Assembly (NCBI RefSeq): GCF_019710745.1
Contig: NZ_JAHKJW010000021.1
Coordinates: forward strand, 62,001 to 126,000
Direction of reading: 5' to 3'
Origin: Streptomyces beigongshangae
GTDB lineage: Bacteria > Actinomycetota > Actinomycetes > Streptomycetales > Streptomycetaceae
DNA: 64,000 nt
Positions 23,870 through 31,925 of the stretch are shown here, one piece after another. How positions within the stretch are numbered: the first letter of the stretch is position 1; each line of letters begins with the position of its first letter. A program made the translations under genes and the position numbers. The notes under the pieces were generated by a model. It was not told where the DNA came from, did not search any database, and was given only the letters and a program-made list of their open reading frames with translations.

Positions 23870-25801
23870 TCAGCCGTCCGACGGGACCCGGCCCGTCCCG
23901 TGCGTCACCCGGACCGGGTCGAAGGAAACCCGTGTGCACGCACCGTCCTCCGCCCAGGCCACCTCGACACCGGTGCCGTCGGCGGCCACGCGCGTGACCG
24001 CCTCCGCGAGGGGAGCGGGACCACCGGGGCCGCAGGCACCGCTGAGGACGGCCAGGCACACGTGCAGGGAAGTGGTGCCGTTCGCCGTGCCGCCGAGACG
24101 GGGCATCAGCGCCCACGGCACATAGGCGGTGCCCTGCGGGGCACGGACCGTCTCCGGTCCGGGATCCCAGCCGTGCAGGCCGTGCAGCGCCGAGACCAGC
24201 GGCTCCCGGGGGCCGGTGGCCCACCCGGTGTGGGTGAGGCGCGTTCCCGGCGGCGCCCCCAGCACGCGGTGCACCCGCAGTTCGTACGCCCCCCGCACCA
24301 TCGTCACGCTCTCCACCCGCAGTCCCGGGACCATCGGAGGGCCGCCGGCGAAGACGGGCCGGTGCCACGACGCCGCCCAGCCCCACCCGTCGCCGTGCCC
24401 CGCGCCGAGCGGACGGATGCGGCGCCGCACACTGCGCCGGCCGTCCACCTCCACCGAGAGGTGGTTGTCCGCGGTGTTCCCGGGCGCGGTGGGTCCCGTC
24501 CGGGTCGAGTAGGCCTGCCGGCCGTAGTGCGGGTCGTCCCCGGCGGCCGACTCCCCCTCGTGCGGCCGTACATGGTCGCTGCCGTGGTTGTGCAGCCGTA
24601 CGATCCCGTCGTCGCGCGTCGCCTGTAGGAGCAGTCCGGGCGCGGTCAGGGCCAGCACCCGGTCGGCCTCCTCCACCGGTGCGGGCTCCTCGGTCGCGGT
24701 CCACAGCGGGTGGCCGGCGGGCGCGAGGAGCGCGACGAACGCCTTCGACGCCCAGTAGGGCGAGGCCGGGCCCGAGTACGACTGCAGGGTGGCCTCGTGC
24801 GGGCCGTACCAGCCAGGACTCAGCAGGCCGTCCCCGGTCAGCGCCCCGCGCTCCAGGAAGTGGCGCAGGTTCCCGCCGGCCAGCCGGCGCGAGGCGCCCG
24901 GCGTCAGCGGCGTGTACCCGGTCAGCGCGCCCAGCCCCACCGCCGCGGAGGCGGCGAAGCGGTACACGAGCGACCGGCCGAAGTGCAGCGGCGCCCCGTC
25001 CGCGCCGAACATCAGCCCGAAGCCGTCGAGGTACTCGCGCAGCCGGCCGCCGTACCGGGCCAGGAGGGCCGTGTCCGCGCCGAGAAGGGCGTCGAGCACC
25101 GGATACAGGTGCAGCGCCCAGCCGTTGTAGTGGTCGAAGGCGCGGCCGTCCCCGTCGGCGTACCAGCCCTCGCCCCGGTACCAGCCCTCCATCAGCTCCA
25201 GCGCCCGCTGCCGCGCCGCGGCCGTCCCGGCGTCGCCGCGTCCGACCGACTCCAGGAACCCGGCGACCGCGTACGGGAAGAGGTACCAGTTGTTGGGCGC
25301 GGGCACGTGCCGCAGGGACCCGCGCAGCCACTCCTCGACCCGGTCCTGGACGCCGGGGTCCAGGCGCTCCCAGAGCCAGGGCGCGGTCAGGCGCAGACCG
25401 AGCGCGACCGACGCCGACTCGACCATGGGCTGGCCCTGGACGTCGTGGTCGAGGATCAGCGGCCAGGACTCGGCGTCGTCGCGGCCCGGGGAGCGGGTGC
25501 CCGCGGCCAGGCCCCGCGCGTACCGCTCCAGCCAGCCGTGCGGGTCGTCGCCGCCGGCGCCCGCGACCCGGAAGCCGGCCGCGAGGAACGTCCGGGCGAA
25601 GCCCTCCAGACCGTCGGAGCGCACCCCCGAACGCGAAGGCCGTCCCGGCAGGTCGAGCAGGGCACAGCCGGGCGTGCCCCACTGCCACGCGGCGGCCAGG
25701 AGCCCGTCCGCGACGGCCTCCCAGTGGACCCGGGTGAAACCGGTGCACGGGCTCGACACCCGGTCCTCGGGAGGGAGTTCGAAGGGGATGCGGATGCTCA
25801 T
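23870..25801 (-). CDS. DUF2264 family protein (putative glycan-acting (alpha/alpha)6-barrel enzyme)
   Basis: 643 aa from the ATG at 25801. The N-terminal 350 residues are helical with aromatic and acidic motifs typical of DUF2264: NNWYLFPYAVAGFLES, EGWYADGDGRAFDHYNGWA, LHFGRSLVYRFA, SYSGPASPYWASKAF. The rest is a beta-rich domain similar to heparinase-like C-terminal halves (TADNHLSVEVDGRR, VHRVLGAPPGTRLTHTGWA). Bacterial DUF2264 proteins often sit in glycan-use loci and resemble polysaccharide lyases or unsaturated glucuronyl hydrolases. No signal peptide, so it should act inside the cell. No sugar transporter is adjacent. Confidence 0.83.
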   Translation of the reverse strand: MSIRIPFELPPEDRVSSPCTGFTRVHWEAVADGLLAAAWQWGTPGCALLDLPGRPSRSGVRSDGLEGFARTFLAAGFRVAGAGGDDPHGWLERYARGLAAGTRSPGRDDAESWPLILDHDVQGQPMVESASVALGLRLTAPWLWERLDPGVQDRVEEWLRGSLRHVPAPNNWYLFPYAVAGFLESVGRGDAGTAAARQRALELMEGWYRGEGWYADGDGRAFDHYNGWALHLYPVLDALLGADTALLARYGGRLREYLDGFGLMFGADGAPLHFGRSLVYRFAASAAVGLGALTGYTPLTPGASRRLAGGNLRHFLERGALTGDGLLSPGWYGPHEATLQSYSGPASPYWASKAFVALLAPAGHPLWTATEEPAPVEEADRVLALTAPGLLLQATRDDGIVRLHNHGSDHVRPHEGESAAGDDPHYGRQAYSTRTGPTAPGNTADNHLSVEVDGRRSVRRRIRPLGAGHGDGWGWAASWHRPVFAGGPPMVPGLRVESVTMVRGAYELRVHRVLGAPPGTRLTHTGWATGPREPLVSALHGLHGWDPGPETVRAPQGTAYVPWALMPRLGGTANGTTSLHVCLAVLSGACGPGGPAPLAEAVTRVAADGTGVEVAWAEDGACTRVSFDPVRVTHGTGRVPSDG

Positions 25802-26137
25802 GCCAGGAACGCCGACCTTTCGCGTCGTACGGGGCGGAGGAAGCCGGCGCCGGACACCCGGCGCGTTCCCGCGGAACGGGCTGTTCGGGACACGGGAATG
25901 GTCGACGCCCGCGGCCGAACGGTCAACGGGGCGTTCGGGCGATCCGGTCCACCCCGACGACCGGCACGTCCCGCCCCACGCGCACGCGTCGGGACGTACG
26001 ACCACGGATGACCCGGCGAACAGAGTTGCGGGGGTGGCGTACCGCGGAGTACGGGAGGGTCGCGTCGGGTGGGAGACCGCCCCTTCCGCGCCGCGACTCG
26101 GGTGCGGCGGGCAGGCGTGTTGCAGCATACTGAGCGG
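25802..26137. other. Intergenic region, nothing assigned
   Basis: 336 bp between divergent genes. The only readable signal is CATACT ending 6 nt before the GTG at 26138, a -10-like element for a leaderless STAS transcript. No other structure or coding frame is supported. Confidence 0.45.
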
Positions 26138-26539
26138 GTGGATCCCCAGACCCCGGCCTCCGCCTACGGCAGTCGTGCTCCGCTGCCGCGGGCCGCGTCC
26201 TTCGCCGTCCTGGGGGAGCAGTACGCCCGCAACGGCGCCTGGGTGGTGACGGTCCGCGGCGATCTCGACATCGATTCGCTGGCCAGGCAGCGCACCCGGC
26301 TGGAGTCGACGGCGGCCGCCGTCCCCGTCCTGGTCCTGGACCTGGCCGCGGTGACCTTCGCCGACTCCACCTTCCTCAACCTGCTGCTGATGCTGTGCCG
26401 CGCCACGGACCTGCGACTGGCCGCCGCCCCCGGCCAGGTGGTGCGGCTGCTGGAACTGGTCGGCGCCGACGCGGTACTGCGCGTGTACCCGACCGTGCCG
26501 GACGCGCTCCCCACGTCCGCACCCGCCTCCGACACCTGA
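26138..26539 (+). CDS. STAS domain anti-sigma factor antagonist-like protein
   Basis: 133 aa from the GTG at 26138. The STAS fold is clear from about 28: GAWVVTVRGDLDIDSLARQR, VLVLDLAAVTFADSTFLNLL (the Ser in FADSTFL is the usual phosphoacceptor), then LRLAAAPGQVVRLLELVGAD. SpoIIAA/RsbV-type proteins release sigma factors by binding anti-sigma kinases. No kinase or sigma gene is adjacent, so it is an orphan antagonist, common in Streptomyces. A heptamer repeat covers its stop codon. Confidence 0.87.
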   Translation: MDPQTPASAYGSRAPLPRAASFAVLGEQYARNGAWVVTVRGDLDIDSLARQRTRLESTAAAVPVLVLDLAAVTFADSTFLNLLLMLCRATDLRLAAAPGQVVRLLELVGADAVLRVYPTVPDALPTSAPASDT

Positions 26540-26557
26540 CCGCTGACCGCTGACCGC
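26537..26557 (+). repeat. 7-bp tandem repeat giving stops in all three frames
   Basis: TGACCGC three times (26537, 26544, 26551). Because the period is 7, the three TGA codons fall in all three plus-strand frames; the first ends the STAS gene. Confidence 0.8.
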
Positions 26558-26558
26558 G

Positions 26559-27052
26559 TCAGGAGACCGTGGCCGCCGGCGGGGTCCACCGGCGGGTGCG
26601 CGGCACCGCGCCGGAGCAGCCGTAGTCCTTCTTGAGCTGCTCGGGGATGGCGTAGTGCATGACGCGTCCGCGGGTCAGGGAGGACAGTTCGAGGACGGTG
26701 GTGAGGTGGCCGAGGCGGTCCAGGGCTCACGCGCCGAACGGGGAGCCGTCCTCGACGGACTCCAGGACGCCGAGGAGGTGGGGCACGGCCTTGACCGCCG
26801 TGTCCCACCGGGTGCGGGGGACCTGGAGCCAGTCGGCGCAGGTGTCGCCGACGAGGTGACGGACGAGGGCGCCGACGACCGGGTCGAGGAGGGTGCCGGG
26901 CACCACCTCCTCTTACAGGTCGATCAGCTGGCGGGTCAGGTGCACGCCCCGAGGGCCGATCCCACCGTGCTCACCGCCAGATCGGCCAGCCCGGCCGCGA
27001 GCAGCAGCCCCCGGCCGTCCACGCCCGTGTGTCGTCCCGCTTCCTGCGACAT
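26559..27052 (-). pseudogene. Inactivated gene, MpaB-like (DUF2236) oxygenase remnant
   Basis: On the minus strand an ATG at 27052 with GGGGAG just upstream starts MSQEAGRHTGVDGRGLLLAA, which soon ends in another frame. From about 26965 one frame reads as a continuous protein-like segment, GVHLTRQLIDL, stop TAA (26913-26915), then EVVPGTLLDPVVGALVRHL, WDTAVKAVPHLLGVLESVED, stop TGA (26727-26729), then LTTVLELSSLTRGRVMHYAI and a final TGA at 26559-26561. Both stops lie exactly in frame, and the LTRGRVMHYAIPEQL ending resembles the C-terminus of MpaB-family oxygenases. Two nonsense changes, a frame change and a missing N-terminal bulk mean it is dead. The family name is tentative; the pseudogene call is firmer. 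Confidence 0.65.
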
Positions 27053-27380
27053 GCGCTCCCCCACCTGCTGCCGGTCCGGGCGGCACCGGTCACGCGCCGC
27101 CTTTCCGAGCATTGCGGATACCGCACGCGAAAACGGAAGAATTCACGATCGGGTGAGCGAATCGCTCGACCGTGCGTATTTCCGCGGTGCGGCAGACCGA
27201 AATCGGTCGGCAATGTTCTGGCGAAGGCCCTTGAAGCGGATATTTCGGAACGACCGTCCCGGGGTGCCGGTCCGCGATTTTCCAGGGATGACCACAGACT
27301 TTCGCGTGCGGTCGTCCGGCGCGTCCAATTCACCCCTGTTCAGGGGGTGCAGGGGCGTCCGAAGGGCGGAAACTCGATGC
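27053..27380. other. Lower-GC intergenic region
   Basis: 328 bp with visibly lower GC than its surroundings (runs such as CGAAAACGGAAGAATTCACG near 27130). No supported gene on either strand. It probably serves as the upstream region of the I36-like gene and the former upstream region of the inactivated gene. Confidence 0.5.
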
Positions 27381-27410
27381 TTGACCTTTCAATATCCACG
27401 CTGTTAGCGT
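27381..27410 (+). promoter_or_regulatory. Promoter of the I36-like gene
   Basis: TTGACC (27381-27386) and TAGCGT (27405-27410), 18-bp spacing, a good match to the housekeeping (HrdB-type) consensus. Transcription would start near 27417, leaving a leader of about 23 nt that contains GGGAG before the ATG at 27440. Confidence 0.6.
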
Positions 27411-27439
27411 GCGGGAGATCTTTCAGAATGGGAGTTTCC

Positions 27440-27820
27440 ATGCGTCTGAAGTCAATCGCCCTCGCGGCAATACCCGCAGCCTTCCTCGGTGTCATGGCCG
27501 CCGCCCCCAGCGCGTCGGCCTGGTCCCCTGGAAACTGCGCGGACGGCACGTTCTGCGTCTGGCCCGAGTATTGGTACGGCGACACCGATATGCCCCCGTC
27601 GCTGGTGACCGACGGTGAATGGTCCGGCAGCGCCCGCGGTCACATCTACTACAACAACACGTCCCGGGACATGACGATGACGTACACCCTCGTGCGGGAC
27701 GGGGGCCAGGGGCCCACGTACACGGGATGTGTCAGCAGGCACCACGGCAGCTACTTCACCACGCCGGTGTCCGTCACGGACGTGTCCTGGCGCGAGGACG
27801 ACGGCAGCCCCTGCTGGTGA
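27440..27820 (+). CDS. Secreted small protein, peptidase inhibitor I36-like
   Basis: 126 aa. The signal peptide (MRLKSIALAAIPAAFLGVMA, cleavage after PSASA) is followed by NCADGTFCVWPEYWYGDTDM, the Cys-x4-5-Cys-x-Trp pattern at the start of I36/SMPI-like beta-gamma-crystallin domains in Streptomyces secreted proteins. Two further Cys (TGCVSR, SPCW) should form a second disulfide. The ATG at 27440 is preferred over 27428 because GGGAG lies 6 nt before it. Inhibition of metalloproteases is known for SMPI; here it is only suggested. Confidence 0.72.
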   Translation: MRLKSIALAAIPAAFLGVMAAAPSASAWSPGNCADGTFCVWPEYWYGDTDMPPSLVTDGEWSGSARGHIYYNNTSRDMTMTYTLVRDGGQGPTYTGCVSRHHGSYFTTPVSVTDVSWREDDGSPCW

Positions 27821-27889
27821 CCGCCCCGGGCGGCCGGTCCCCGCACCGAGGGGGAGTCCACCCCGTCGCCCGGACCCCGCATCGCGCGA

Positions 27890-27916
27890 CGGCCCGCCGG
27901 TACCGCCGACGGGCCG
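27890..27916. terminator. Weak bidirectional hairpin
   Basis: CGGCCCG / CGGGCCG stem (27890-27896, 27910-27916) with a 13-nt loop that contains the palindrome GGTACC, between convergent genes. Confidence 0.4.
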
Positions 27917-27917
27917 C

Positions 27918-28352
27918 TCAGTCGAGACAGAACTCGTTGCCCTCGATGTCCTGCATCACGATGCACGACTCGTCGTAGCCGTCGGCGAGCAGCACGCGCA
28001 CCCGTGTCGCGCCGAGCGCCACCAGCCGCGCGCACTCGGCTTCGAGGGCGGCGAGGCGCTCCTGGCCGACGAGCCCGGTGCCGACCCGTACGTCGAGATG
28101 CAGCCGGTTCTTGGCGGCCTTGCCCTCGGGGACGCGTTGGAAGAACAGCCGCGGGCCCACCCCTGAGGGATCGACGCAGGCGAACGCCGAACCCTGCTGC
28201 TCGGCCGGCAGGGAGCGGTCGAAATCGTCCCGGCCGGCGAACCCCTCCGGCGGCGGCGGTACGACGTACCCCAGCACCTCGCACCAGAAGCGGGCGACGC
28301 GCTCGGGCTCCGCGCAGTCGAAGGTGACCTGGAACCGCCTGACCGGTGACAT
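27918..28352 (-). CDS. VOC family (glyoxalase-like) protein
   Basis: 144 aa. The paired beta-alpha-beta-beta-beta modules are visible: FQVTFDCAEPERVARFWCEV at the start, FFQRVPEGKAAKNRLHLDVR in the centre, and VMQDIEGNEFCLD at the end. The metal-ligand-type His and Glu residues are retained. The substrate is unknown. It lies 39 bp downstream of the ADH gene on the same strand and is probably co-transcribed with it. Confidence 0.87.
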   Translation of the reverse strand: MSPVRRFQVTFDCAEPERVARFWCEVLGYVVPPPPEGFAGRDDFDRSLPAEQQGSAFACVDPSGVGPRLFFQRVPEGKAAKNRLHLDVRVGTGLVGQERLAALEAECARLVALGATRVRVLLADGYDESCIVMQDIEGNEFCLD

Positions 28353-28391
28353 CGGCGCACCCTGGCAAACGGGGTCTTCGTCGGTGGGGCG

Positions 28392-29357
28392 TCAGCCCCG
28401 GTCGACCCTGACCACGTACTTGCCCCTCACCCCGCCCGCCTCCAGCGCCCGGTGCGCCTCCGCCGTCTCCTCCAGGGGGAAGACCCTGTCCACCGACGGG
28501 CGCAGATTCCCCTCCGTCACCTCGCGGGCGAGGTCGTCGAAGAGCGCTCGCCGGGGGTTGCCGCTGAAGAAGCGGACCCGGCCGCGGCCGTGCACCGCGC
28601 TGGCGGCGATGTACCCCAGTGAGGCGGCGGGCCGTGTCAGGTCGAAGGCGATGGCGACCATGCGCCCGCCCGGACCGAGCAGACGCCGGAAGGCACGCAG
28701 GCCGGTGCCCGCCGTGTCCAGGACCACGTCGAACGGGCCCGGCCGGCCCAGCTCCGCCGGCGGAACGGTCCGGTGGTCGACGGCGTGGTGGGCGCCGAGC
28801 GCACGCACGAAGTCCAGGTTGGCGGCGCGGGCCAGGCCCGTGACCTCGGCGCCGTACGCCCGCCCGAGCTGGACGGCGGCGCTGCCGACGCCGCCCGCCG
28901 CGCCCCGTACGAGCAGCCGTTCGCCGGGACGCAGTGCCGCCCTGTCACGGAGTGCGGTGACGGCCGTGGTGGCCACCGGCAGTGCGGCGGCGGCCACCAG
29001 GTCCAGTGCGTCCGGGACCCGGCCGAGCCGCTCGGCCGGCACGGTGACGTACTCGGCGGCGCTGCCGAAACCGGCGGAGCGGCCCAGGACGCCCCACACC
29101 CGGTCGCCGACCGCGACGCCCGTCGCACCGGCGCCGAGCGCGGCGACCTCCCCGGTGAAGTCCAGCCCGACGCGCTGCGGGAACCTCCGGCCGGTGACGA
29201 TCCGGACGCGGCCGGAACGGGCCGCCAGTTCACCACCGTTGACACTGAACGCACGCACGCGCACGAGTACCTCACCGGGTGCCGGCCGGGGGCGCGGCAC
29301 CCGGCCCACGTAGAGCACCTCGGGACCGCCGAAGCGGTCGAACAGCACGGCTTTCAT
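28392..29357 (-). CDS. Zinc-independent quinone oxidoreductase/ADH-like (MDR family) enzyme
   Basis: 321 aa from the ATG at 29357; GGAGGA lies 7 nt upstream inside a possible upstream start (29372), which decides the choice. MDR features: MKAVLFDRFGGPEVL, the VGLDFTGEVAALG segment, and the NADPH motif GAAGGVGSAAVQLGR (about 147-161). The cysteine ligands of zinc alcohol dehydrogenases are absent, so it belongs with NADPH:quinone/enone reductases. It likely forms an operon with the VOC gene and is divergent from a TetR regulator, a typical reactive-electrophile detoxification layout. Confidence 0.88.
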   Translation of the reverse strand: MKAVLFDRFGGPEVLYVGRVPRPRPAPGEVLVRVRAFSVNGGELAARSGRVRIVTGRRFPQRVGLDFTGEVAALGAGATGVAVGDRVWGVLGRSAGFGSAAEYVTVPAERLGRVPDALDLVAAAALPVATTAVTALRDRAALRPGERLLVRGAAGGVGSAAVQLGRAYGAEVTGLARAANLDFVRALGAHHAVDHRTVPPAELGRPGPFDVVLDTAGTGLRAFRRLLGPGGRMVAIAFDLTRPAASLGYIAASAVHGRGRVRFFSGNPRRALFDDLAREVTEGNLRPSVDRVFPLEETAEAHRALEAGGVRGKYVVRVDRG

Positions 29358-29477
29358 CGTGCGGTCCTCCATCGTTCTCACCTTCACCTGTCAGCGGCCT
29401 CACGGGGGATCAGGGCGCCGAGCGTAGGCTGCCGGACGGGCGGGACCGCCCCTCGGAAGCGGAGGTGAGAGACAGCG

Positions 29478-30158
29478 GTGGGGGAATCCTCTCGGATCGC
29501 GGGTCCCGGCGGGTTGCGGGCGGATGCCCGGCGCAACCGGGCGCGCATCCTCGTCGCCGCCCGCGCGGTCTTCGCCGAGCACGGGATCGACGCGCCCGTG
29601 GCGGCCGTGGCACGCCGGGCCGGGGTCGGCGTGGCGACGCTGTACCGGCGGTTCCCGACCCGGGACGACCTGGTACGGGCCGCGTTCGCGCAGCAGACGG
29701 AGATCTGCGGCCGGGCGCTCACCGAGGCGCTGGCCGACCCCGACCCGTGGCGGGGCTTCCAGCGGTTCGTCGAGACGGTCTGCGAACTCCAGCGGGAGGA
29801 ACGGGGGTTCCCGGCAGCCTTCGTCGCGGCCTTCCCGAGCGGCAGGACGGAACACGCGCGGGTGCGGGAACAGGCCGAGCGGGACCTCGCGACCCTGGTC
29901 CGCAGGGCGCAGGCGGCGGGTGCGCTGCGACCCGACTTCCACCCCTCCGACCTCTCCGTGGCCCTGCTGTCCCACTGCGGTCTGGTCACCGCGCTGCCGG
30001 GTGACCGCGCGGCGTCCCGGCGTCTGGTGGCGTACCTGCTCCAGTCGTTCCGCGCCGGACCGGCGCGCGGGGCGCTGCCACCGCCGAGCGACCTGTCGCT
30101 GAGCAGTTTTCCGCTCGCGTCCGGGGAGCCTCCGGGGCAGCGGACCTCCAGGGGCTGA
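29478..30158 (+). CDS. TetR/AcrR family transcriptional regulator
   Basis: 226 aa from a GTG at 29478; GGAGG lies 12 nt upstream, slightly far. The helix-turn-helix is VAAVARRAGVGVATLYRRFP (about 41-60), followed by TRDDLVRAAF, the common TLYRRFP subgroup with a TetR_C C-terminal domain. It is divergent from the MDR reductase/VOC operon with 120 bp between them, so it probably represses that operon and itself. Confidence 0.9.
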   Translation: MGESSRIAGPGGLRADARRNRARILVAARAVFAEHGIDAPVAAVARRAGVGVATLYRRFPTRDDLVRAAFAQQTEICGRALTEALADPDPWRGFQRFVETVCELQREERGFPAAFVAAFPSGRTEHARVREQAERDLATLVRRAQAAGALRPDFHPSDLSVALLSHCGLVTALPGDRAASRRLVAYLLQSFRAGPARGALPPPSDLSLSSFPLASGEPPGQRTSRG

Positions 30159-30383
30159 CGCGAAGCGGCGTCCGTCCCCGCCGGACCGGCTCGACCGGCT
30201 CGGGCTTCACTCCTGTGGCGGATGTTCGGCCGGTGCAGGTATAGACCCTTGAGTGCGGGGCACTAGGGGTGTACCCGACGCCCCTCGGTGTCGCGCAGTG
30301 TCAAAGATGCCACTGATGAAAGTATGGATTCTCGCCGTGGCGGTCGCCCATGTGCGAGCTGTGCTGTGTGGAGAGGAAACACC

Positions 30384-30629
30384 ATGATGGTGCCGGCGGA
30401 GAAGGAATTGCGTACAGTACTGGCCCAGTTCGCCGAGGCGCGGATCGAGCACGACGTGCGCCCCACGGGCCGCACCAGCCGCGCCCTGGAGGACTCCACC
30501 TACACGCTGTGCGTCATGACCGCCTCGCGGACCGTCGAAGAGGCCCTGCGCAGGGCCGACCTGGTGCTGGAGCAGTACCGCACCAACCGGCAGGGCCTCG
30601 CCCAGGAGGACGAGACGCTGGCCGCGTAG
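30384..30629 (+). CDS. DUF5133 family small protein
   Basis: 81 aa from the ATG at 30384 with GAGAGGAA upstream. The pattern VPAEKELRTVLAQFAEARIE, then LEDSTYTLCVMTASRTVEEA and LRRADLVLEQY, is that of DUF5133, small Streptomyces proteins often linked to secondary-metabolite or developmental loci; function unknown. It is followed by an exceptionally long perfect hairpin. Confidence 0.8.
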   Translation: MMVPAEKELRTVLAQFAEARIEHDVRPTGRTSRALEDSTYTLCVMTASRTVEEALRRADLVLEQYRTNRQGLAQEDETLAA

Positions 30630-30683
30630 CGGGCGAGGACACCGGGAACGGCCGGCCGCCGACCGGAGCGGCCGGAGCCCGTC

Positions 30684-30738
30684 TGCCGGGCCTGTCGGAG
30701 AACAGGGATCGCTTCCCTGTTCTCCGACAGGCCCGGCA
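30684..30738. terminator. Very long perfect hairpin
   Basis: A 25-bp perfect inverted repeat (30684-30708 and 30714-30738) around the 5-nt loop TCGCT. It should terminate the DUF5133 transcript. The arm length and perfection go beyond most intrinsic terminators and could also mark a transposon or integron-type remnant. Confidence 0.75.
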
Positions 30739-30888
30739 CACGCATGCCCGGGCGCCGTCCGGCGCTGAAACGGAATTAATTGTTCCAGTGCTGTGCGGAC
30801 GCTGTCCGCGCGTCGGGCCGTCCAGCCTTTCGCCGGTTCCCCGTTCTCCCGTTCTCCGTCCCATGAACAGAGGTCGAATGAGGGAAGT

Positions 30889-31294
30889 GCCGAAAGGCGG
30901 ATCGGAAGAAACGCGGAGCGCTTCGCCGTCGCGGACAAGGTGACCTGCGTCGAGAGCGACCTCTTTCGACGGGCTGCGCGACGCGCCCGCCTTCGATGTC
31001 GTCTACTGGCACTCCAACAACATGTGGGCGCCGCCGGAACTCGCCGTCAACGTGCACGAGGCGGCCTGTGCCGACCCCGGGTACGAGGCGCACCGGAGGT
31101 ACTTCCGCGAGGCCCGGCACCACACGGCCCCCGGCGGCAGGGTGCTGATCGCGCTGAGCAGCCGGGCCGGCCACGCCGAACTGGCGCGGCCGGCGGCGGC
31201 CGAGGCCCAGGCCCTGACACCGGTCGCCGCCACCACGGTGCGGGAACCGGAGGGTCCGGTGGTCTACGAGCTGCTGGAACTCGTTCCCCTGTGA
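30889..31294 (+). pseudogene. Frameshifted, 5'-truncated SAM methyltransferase
   Basis: One frame reads GRNAERFAVADKVTCVESDL, then after a run of Ts (CTCTTTCGAC, about 30961-30970) the next frame continues as FDGLRDAPAFDVVYWHSNNM and runs to the stop at 31292-31294, including APGGRVLIALSS and YELLELVPL. Removing one T restores ESDLFDGL, the usual motif after the SAM site of release-factor/rRNA-type small methyltransferases. The N-terminal SAM glycine motif is missing upstream. An extra T and a lost 5' end indicate a dead gene. Confidence 0.6.
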
Positions 31295-31432
31295 TCTGCC
31301 TCCGGTGTGATCCGTCTCCGGCGCGATCCGCCTCCGGTGTGATCCGCTCCGGCACCGCGCCGGACCCCGTCATGGGATCCCCGCCGCGCAGCCGCCCGTC
31401 GCCCACCACGGCCGCCCCAGAAGAGGCCACCC

Positions 31433-31735
31433 CTGATCTTCGACAAGCTGCTGGCTCTGCCCAGTGACGCCGAGCCCTGGATCGTCGACCACCGGCCGAT
31501 CATCGTCGCCGCCGAGGACGAGCGGATCGCGCCGGGCGACATCGCGGACGCCGCCGCCCGCACCGCCACCGCCCCGCACTCCCGTGGGATCATTCCGGGG
31601 GAGCGGTGCGTCGTCTGGCTGGAGTCCCCGACCGGCCTCGTCGTCGCCTACGCGGCCGTCACCGCGCTCGACGCCGTGCCCGTCCTCCTCAGCCCCACCC
31701 TCCCGGGCTCACCGCCGAGTCCCTGCTCACCGCCG
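31433..31735 (+). pseudogene. N-terminal remnant of an AMP-dependent acyl ligase
   Basis: The frame from CTG 31433 (GAGG lies a few bases upstream; probably a former ATG) reads IFDKLLALPSDAEPWIVDHR, then GIIPGERCVVWLESPTGLVV and AYAAVTALDAVPVLLSPTLP, the first about 90 residues of an ANL-family ligase. Around 31707 a base is missing, and the continuation LTAESLLT is in the next frame, where it runs into an unrelated membrane-protein sequence. The AMP-binding core is absent. Confidence 0.6.
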
Positions 31736-31925
31736 CGCTGGTCGGGGTGTGGTTCCTGCTGATCGTCTCCTACGGGAACGCCTCCGGCAGGCAGGGTGAC
31801 TCGGAGGTGTCCCCGCCGCACCATGGCCGTCCTGCTGCCGTCCGGGGCCTTCAAGGTCTTCCTGTCGCTGCTCTTCGCCACCGGCGTCACGCTGCTGGTG
31901 CAGCTGTCCGTCGTGCGGGGTGCCC
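31733..31925 (+). pseudogene. Membrane-protein fragment in two frames
   Basis: ALVGVWFLLIVSYGNASGRQ continues, after a frame change near 31810-31825, as MAVLLPSGAFKVFLSLLFAT and VTLLVQLSVV. Two hydrophobic segments broken by a frameshift suggest the remains of a membrane protein fused to the ligase fragment. No family recognised. Confidence 0.35.

Noticed and set aside
29358..29477. CTCACCT ... AGGTGAG inverted half-sites as a TetR operator
   Set aside because: The half-sites are about 80 bp apart and one overlaps the ribosome-binding site of the regulator gene; too weak to list as an operator.
30159..30383. AGGGG-N11-CCCCT repeat before DUF5133 as another copy of the cluster operator
   Set aside because: It lacks the TTAGGGG core and the spacing differs, so it is not grouped with the sites near the PKS genes.
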